Shown piece by piece: positions 6,622 to 7,820 of a stretch of DNA of 7,820 nt. The notes beneath the pieces are model-generated. The model ran no database searches. It saw only the letters and a program-made list of their open reading frames with translations, and was not told where the DNA came from. A program made the position numbers and the translations under genes. Source of the DNA: Deltaproteobacteria bacterium (lineage in GTDB: Bacteria; Bdellovibrionota_C; UBA2361; OMII01); assembly GCA_023262305.1 (NCBI GenBank), contig JALRCK010000090.1:1-7820 (forward strand), given 5' to 3'. Each line of letters starts with the position of its first letter. Position 1 is the first letter of the stretch.

Positions 6622-6651
6622 CCGGTCCGCAGGTTAAGGTTGAATAGAGCG

Positions 6652-6909
6652 CTACCCGCCTGAGGTTAGTCCAAATTTCGGGCGACCGTGAAAACCTTCG
6701 TCCAGTTGTTGGAAGGGACTCTTCATCAGTTTGTTATTCTTTTTGCACATCGCTGGCATCAGGGTGCATGCGCGATACTGTTTGGGCACGAAGATCTCAA
6801 TAGCGAGACCAGAGAAGAGGATAACGCCCACAAAGGCGACGCAAATCTTTAAAGTTCCCCAGCAATCCTGGAGTTGGAAACCCCGCTTATTTGTAAGTCC
6901 TTTCAGCAT
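6652..6909 (-). CDS. Small single-pass membrane protein, unknown function
   Basis: This is an 85-residue protein that I do not recognise. A basic N-terminus (LKGLTNKRGFQ) is followed by one strong membrane segment at about 22-41 (ICVAFVGVILFSGLAIEIFV), then a polar, basic C-terminal part with Cys at 48 and 55. By the positive-inside rule both flanks are basic, so orientation is unclear. The ATG at 6909 follows GAGG at 6915-6918 with five bases between, a good ribosome binding site that supports a real gene despite its size. It converges on the FlgO-like gene, with 30 bases between the two stops. A 17-base inverted repeat sits just upstream of its ribosome binding site. Confidence 0.6.
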   Translation of the reverse strand: MLKGLTNKRGFQLQDCWGTLKICVAFVGVILFSGLAIEIFVPKQYRACTLMPAMCKKNNKLMKSPFQQLDEGFHGRPKFGLTSGG

Positions 6910-6920
6910 CGGTGCCTCAC

Positions 6921-6937
6921 TGTAACATCCTGTTACA
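6921..6937. promoter_or_regulatory. Inverted repeat TGTAAC-N5-GTTACA, candidate operator
   Basis: TGTAAC (6921-6926) and GTTACA (6932-6937) are perfect inverted repeats around ATCCT. The right arm overlaps the self-complementary TACATGTA at 6934-6941. The site lies three bases upstream of the GAGG of the small membrane-protein gene, in the divergent region shared with the gene at 7080. Its size and symmetry fit a TetR-like or other dimeric repressor. A small RNA hairpin is the alternative. Confidence 0.45.
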
Positions 6938-7079
6938 TGTAGGGGTCGGACGGAAGGTCACCTCCCCTTTAGCTTTTGGGGCTCTCTTGTTAGGATTATC
7001 TATTTTGGAGCTGTAAACCACAGTTTTTTCTGCTAGGGTCCGGGGTGCTTTCTTAAACTCTATAGGGGGTTAGACATTC

Positions 7080-7772
7080 ATGAGCGTTGGTGAAACGACG
7101 AGCCACTTCTGGGTAGCGGCTCCGCCTCTCTTTTCGAGTTCTCTCTTGGTCGGTACCGGAGATGATGCAGCTGGAGCCGGTCGGGCAAAGGCGCAGCTTG
7201 AGATATTTGACCTCGACGGCAATCAGGTGAATTCGGTCACCGTTGAGTTTCCCGGCAACGAGGTTGGCTTTGTCGATTTAGAGCCCTTTATTTCAGGTCT
7301 CAAGATGCAGGGAGGGGTTGCGCATGGTCACCTCAAGGTGACATCGCCAGCGGGCACACGCCACCTCTATCGTCAGACCATAGGCACAAGCGTTGTGTTA
7401 TATCAGGACCCATCCCCGGTGCAGAATCGGGAAAGTGCGTTTCTTCCGGTTGTGATCGGGGGGCGTCGTGAGCACATGCTGGTACTCGTCAACACCGGCG
7501 AGGAGGAAGGGCAGATCGCATGCCGAATATACTACGGCAATCGCTCGCCAGAGTGGACTCTCTCGGTCCCAGGCAACGGAAGCCGCGTTGTTTCAGTTGA
7601 GGGCGAGCTGCTCGCCTCAACGGATCAAAAAGCGTGGGAGAAGGGCGCTCTGCAAGCCTACCTTCGTTTCACAGGTAAGCACCAATCGCCGATCGGTGGA
7701 CAGATAATCGAGCGAACGCTCGGCGAGTCACCAGATCAGGATATCTATCGTTCGTTACATTCATGGGGGTAG
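7080..7772 (+). CDS. Beta-rich protein of unknown function with an apparent internal duplication
   Basis: This 230-residue protein belongs to no family I recognise. It is rich in short beta strands (AQLEIFDLDG, VTVEFPGN, GHLKVTSPAGT, MLVLVNTG, CRIYYGNRSP, WTLSVPGN), suggesting two beta-sandwich units. The halves can be aligned about 106 residues apart: VEFPGNEVGFVDLEPFIS (55-72) resembles LSVPGNGSRVVSVEGELLA (161-179), and GHLKVTSPAGTRHLYRQTIG (83-102) resembles LQAYLRFTGKHQSPIGGQII (191-210). There is no clear signal peptide or membrane segment, so it is probably cytoplasmic unless exported another way. The ATG is preceded by AGGGGG at 7064-7069, a ten-base spacing. Its stop lies seven bases before the next start, so it is probably first in an operon. 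Confidence 0.75.
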   Translation: MSVGETTSHFWVAAPPLFSSSLLVGTGDDAAGAGRAKAQLEIFDLDGNQVNSVTVEFPGNEVGFVDLEPFISGLKMQGGVAHGHLKVTSPAGTRHLYRQTIGTSVVLYQDPSPVQNRESAFLPVVIGGRREHMLVLVNTGEEEGQIACRIYYGNRSPEWTLSVPGNGSRVVSVEGELLASTDQKAWEKGALQAYLRFTGKHQSPIGGQIIERTLGESPDQDIYRSLHSWG

Positions 7773-7779
7773 TGGTAAG

Positions 7780-7820
7780 ATGGATCGAGTCGTTCCCTCA
7801 ACCGTAAAGACAGTGATGTT
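7780..7820 (+). CDS. Start of a following gene (3' end outside window)
   Basis: An ATG at 7780 opens a frame that stays open to the window end (MDRVVPSTVKTVM). It starts seven bases after the previous stop, with GGTAAG directly before the ATG and GGGGGT further back as possible ribosome-binding purines. Too little is visible to assign a function. Confidence 0.45.
   Translation, partial: MDRVVPSTVKTVM

Noticed and set aside
6619..6636. TAACC/GGTTA hairpin between the convergent FlgO-like and small membrane-protein genes
   Set aside because: A five-pair stem overlapping the stop codon with no T run; too weak to call a terminator.
6964..6981. CCCC-N10-GGGG as a hairpin in the divergent region
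   Set aside because: Only four base pairs; the inner T-rich bases do not pair and no T run follows.

Overview
This 7.8 kb window reads as ordinary chromosomal DNA of a diderm (Gram-negative) bacterium. Two predicted lipoproteins carry lipoboxes, start codons have GGAG/GAGG-type ribosome binding sites, and the genes include a two-component protein, a Bcp-type peroxiredoxin and a FlgO-family lipoprotein. I cannot fix the lineage; a proteobacterial or deltaproteobacteria-like host is a guess from gene families. There are no rRNAs, tRNAs, insertion sequences, phage structural genes or CRISPR repeats. No stretch over 300 bases lacks a gene; the largest gaps are 4194-4376, 6910-7079 and 1060-1203.

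Left part (1-2169, all + strand): the 3' end of an unrecognised gene is followed 33 bases later by a small two-component protein. That protein has a receiver domain joined to a histidine-containing dimerisation domain, but no ATPase domain. After a 144-base gap comes a DEDDy-type 3'-5' exonuclease (RNase D-like) with a C-terminal half I do not recognise.

Centre (2242-4193, - strand): two genes run leftwards. The first transcribed encodes a proline-rich, coiled-coil protein of unknown function, with a GA dinucleotide tract just before its start codon. The second encodes a CitE/HpcH-type CoA-ester lyase. A divergent intergenic region separates them from a Bcp-type peroxiredoxin (4377-5048, +) with a roughly 68-residue Lys/Ala/Ser tail resembling bacterial histone H1-like proteins. 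A G+C-rich hairpin follows its stop.

Right part (5104-7820): two lipoprotein genes diverge with only 9 bases between their start codons. The - strand gene encodes an unrecognised lipoprotein with a TolB-N/CsgG-like pattern; the + strand gene encodes a FlgO-family lipoprotein. Next come a small single-pass membrane protein (- strand) with a 17-base inverted repeat upstream, a beta-rich protein that looks internally duplicated (7080-7772), and the first codons of a likely co-transcribed gene.

No complete novel system is evident. The points most worth a second look are the histone-tailed peroxiredoxin, the back-to-back lipoprotein pair, the exonuclease with Glu in a catalytic position and a novel C-terminal half, and the kinase-less receiver/dimerisation protein.
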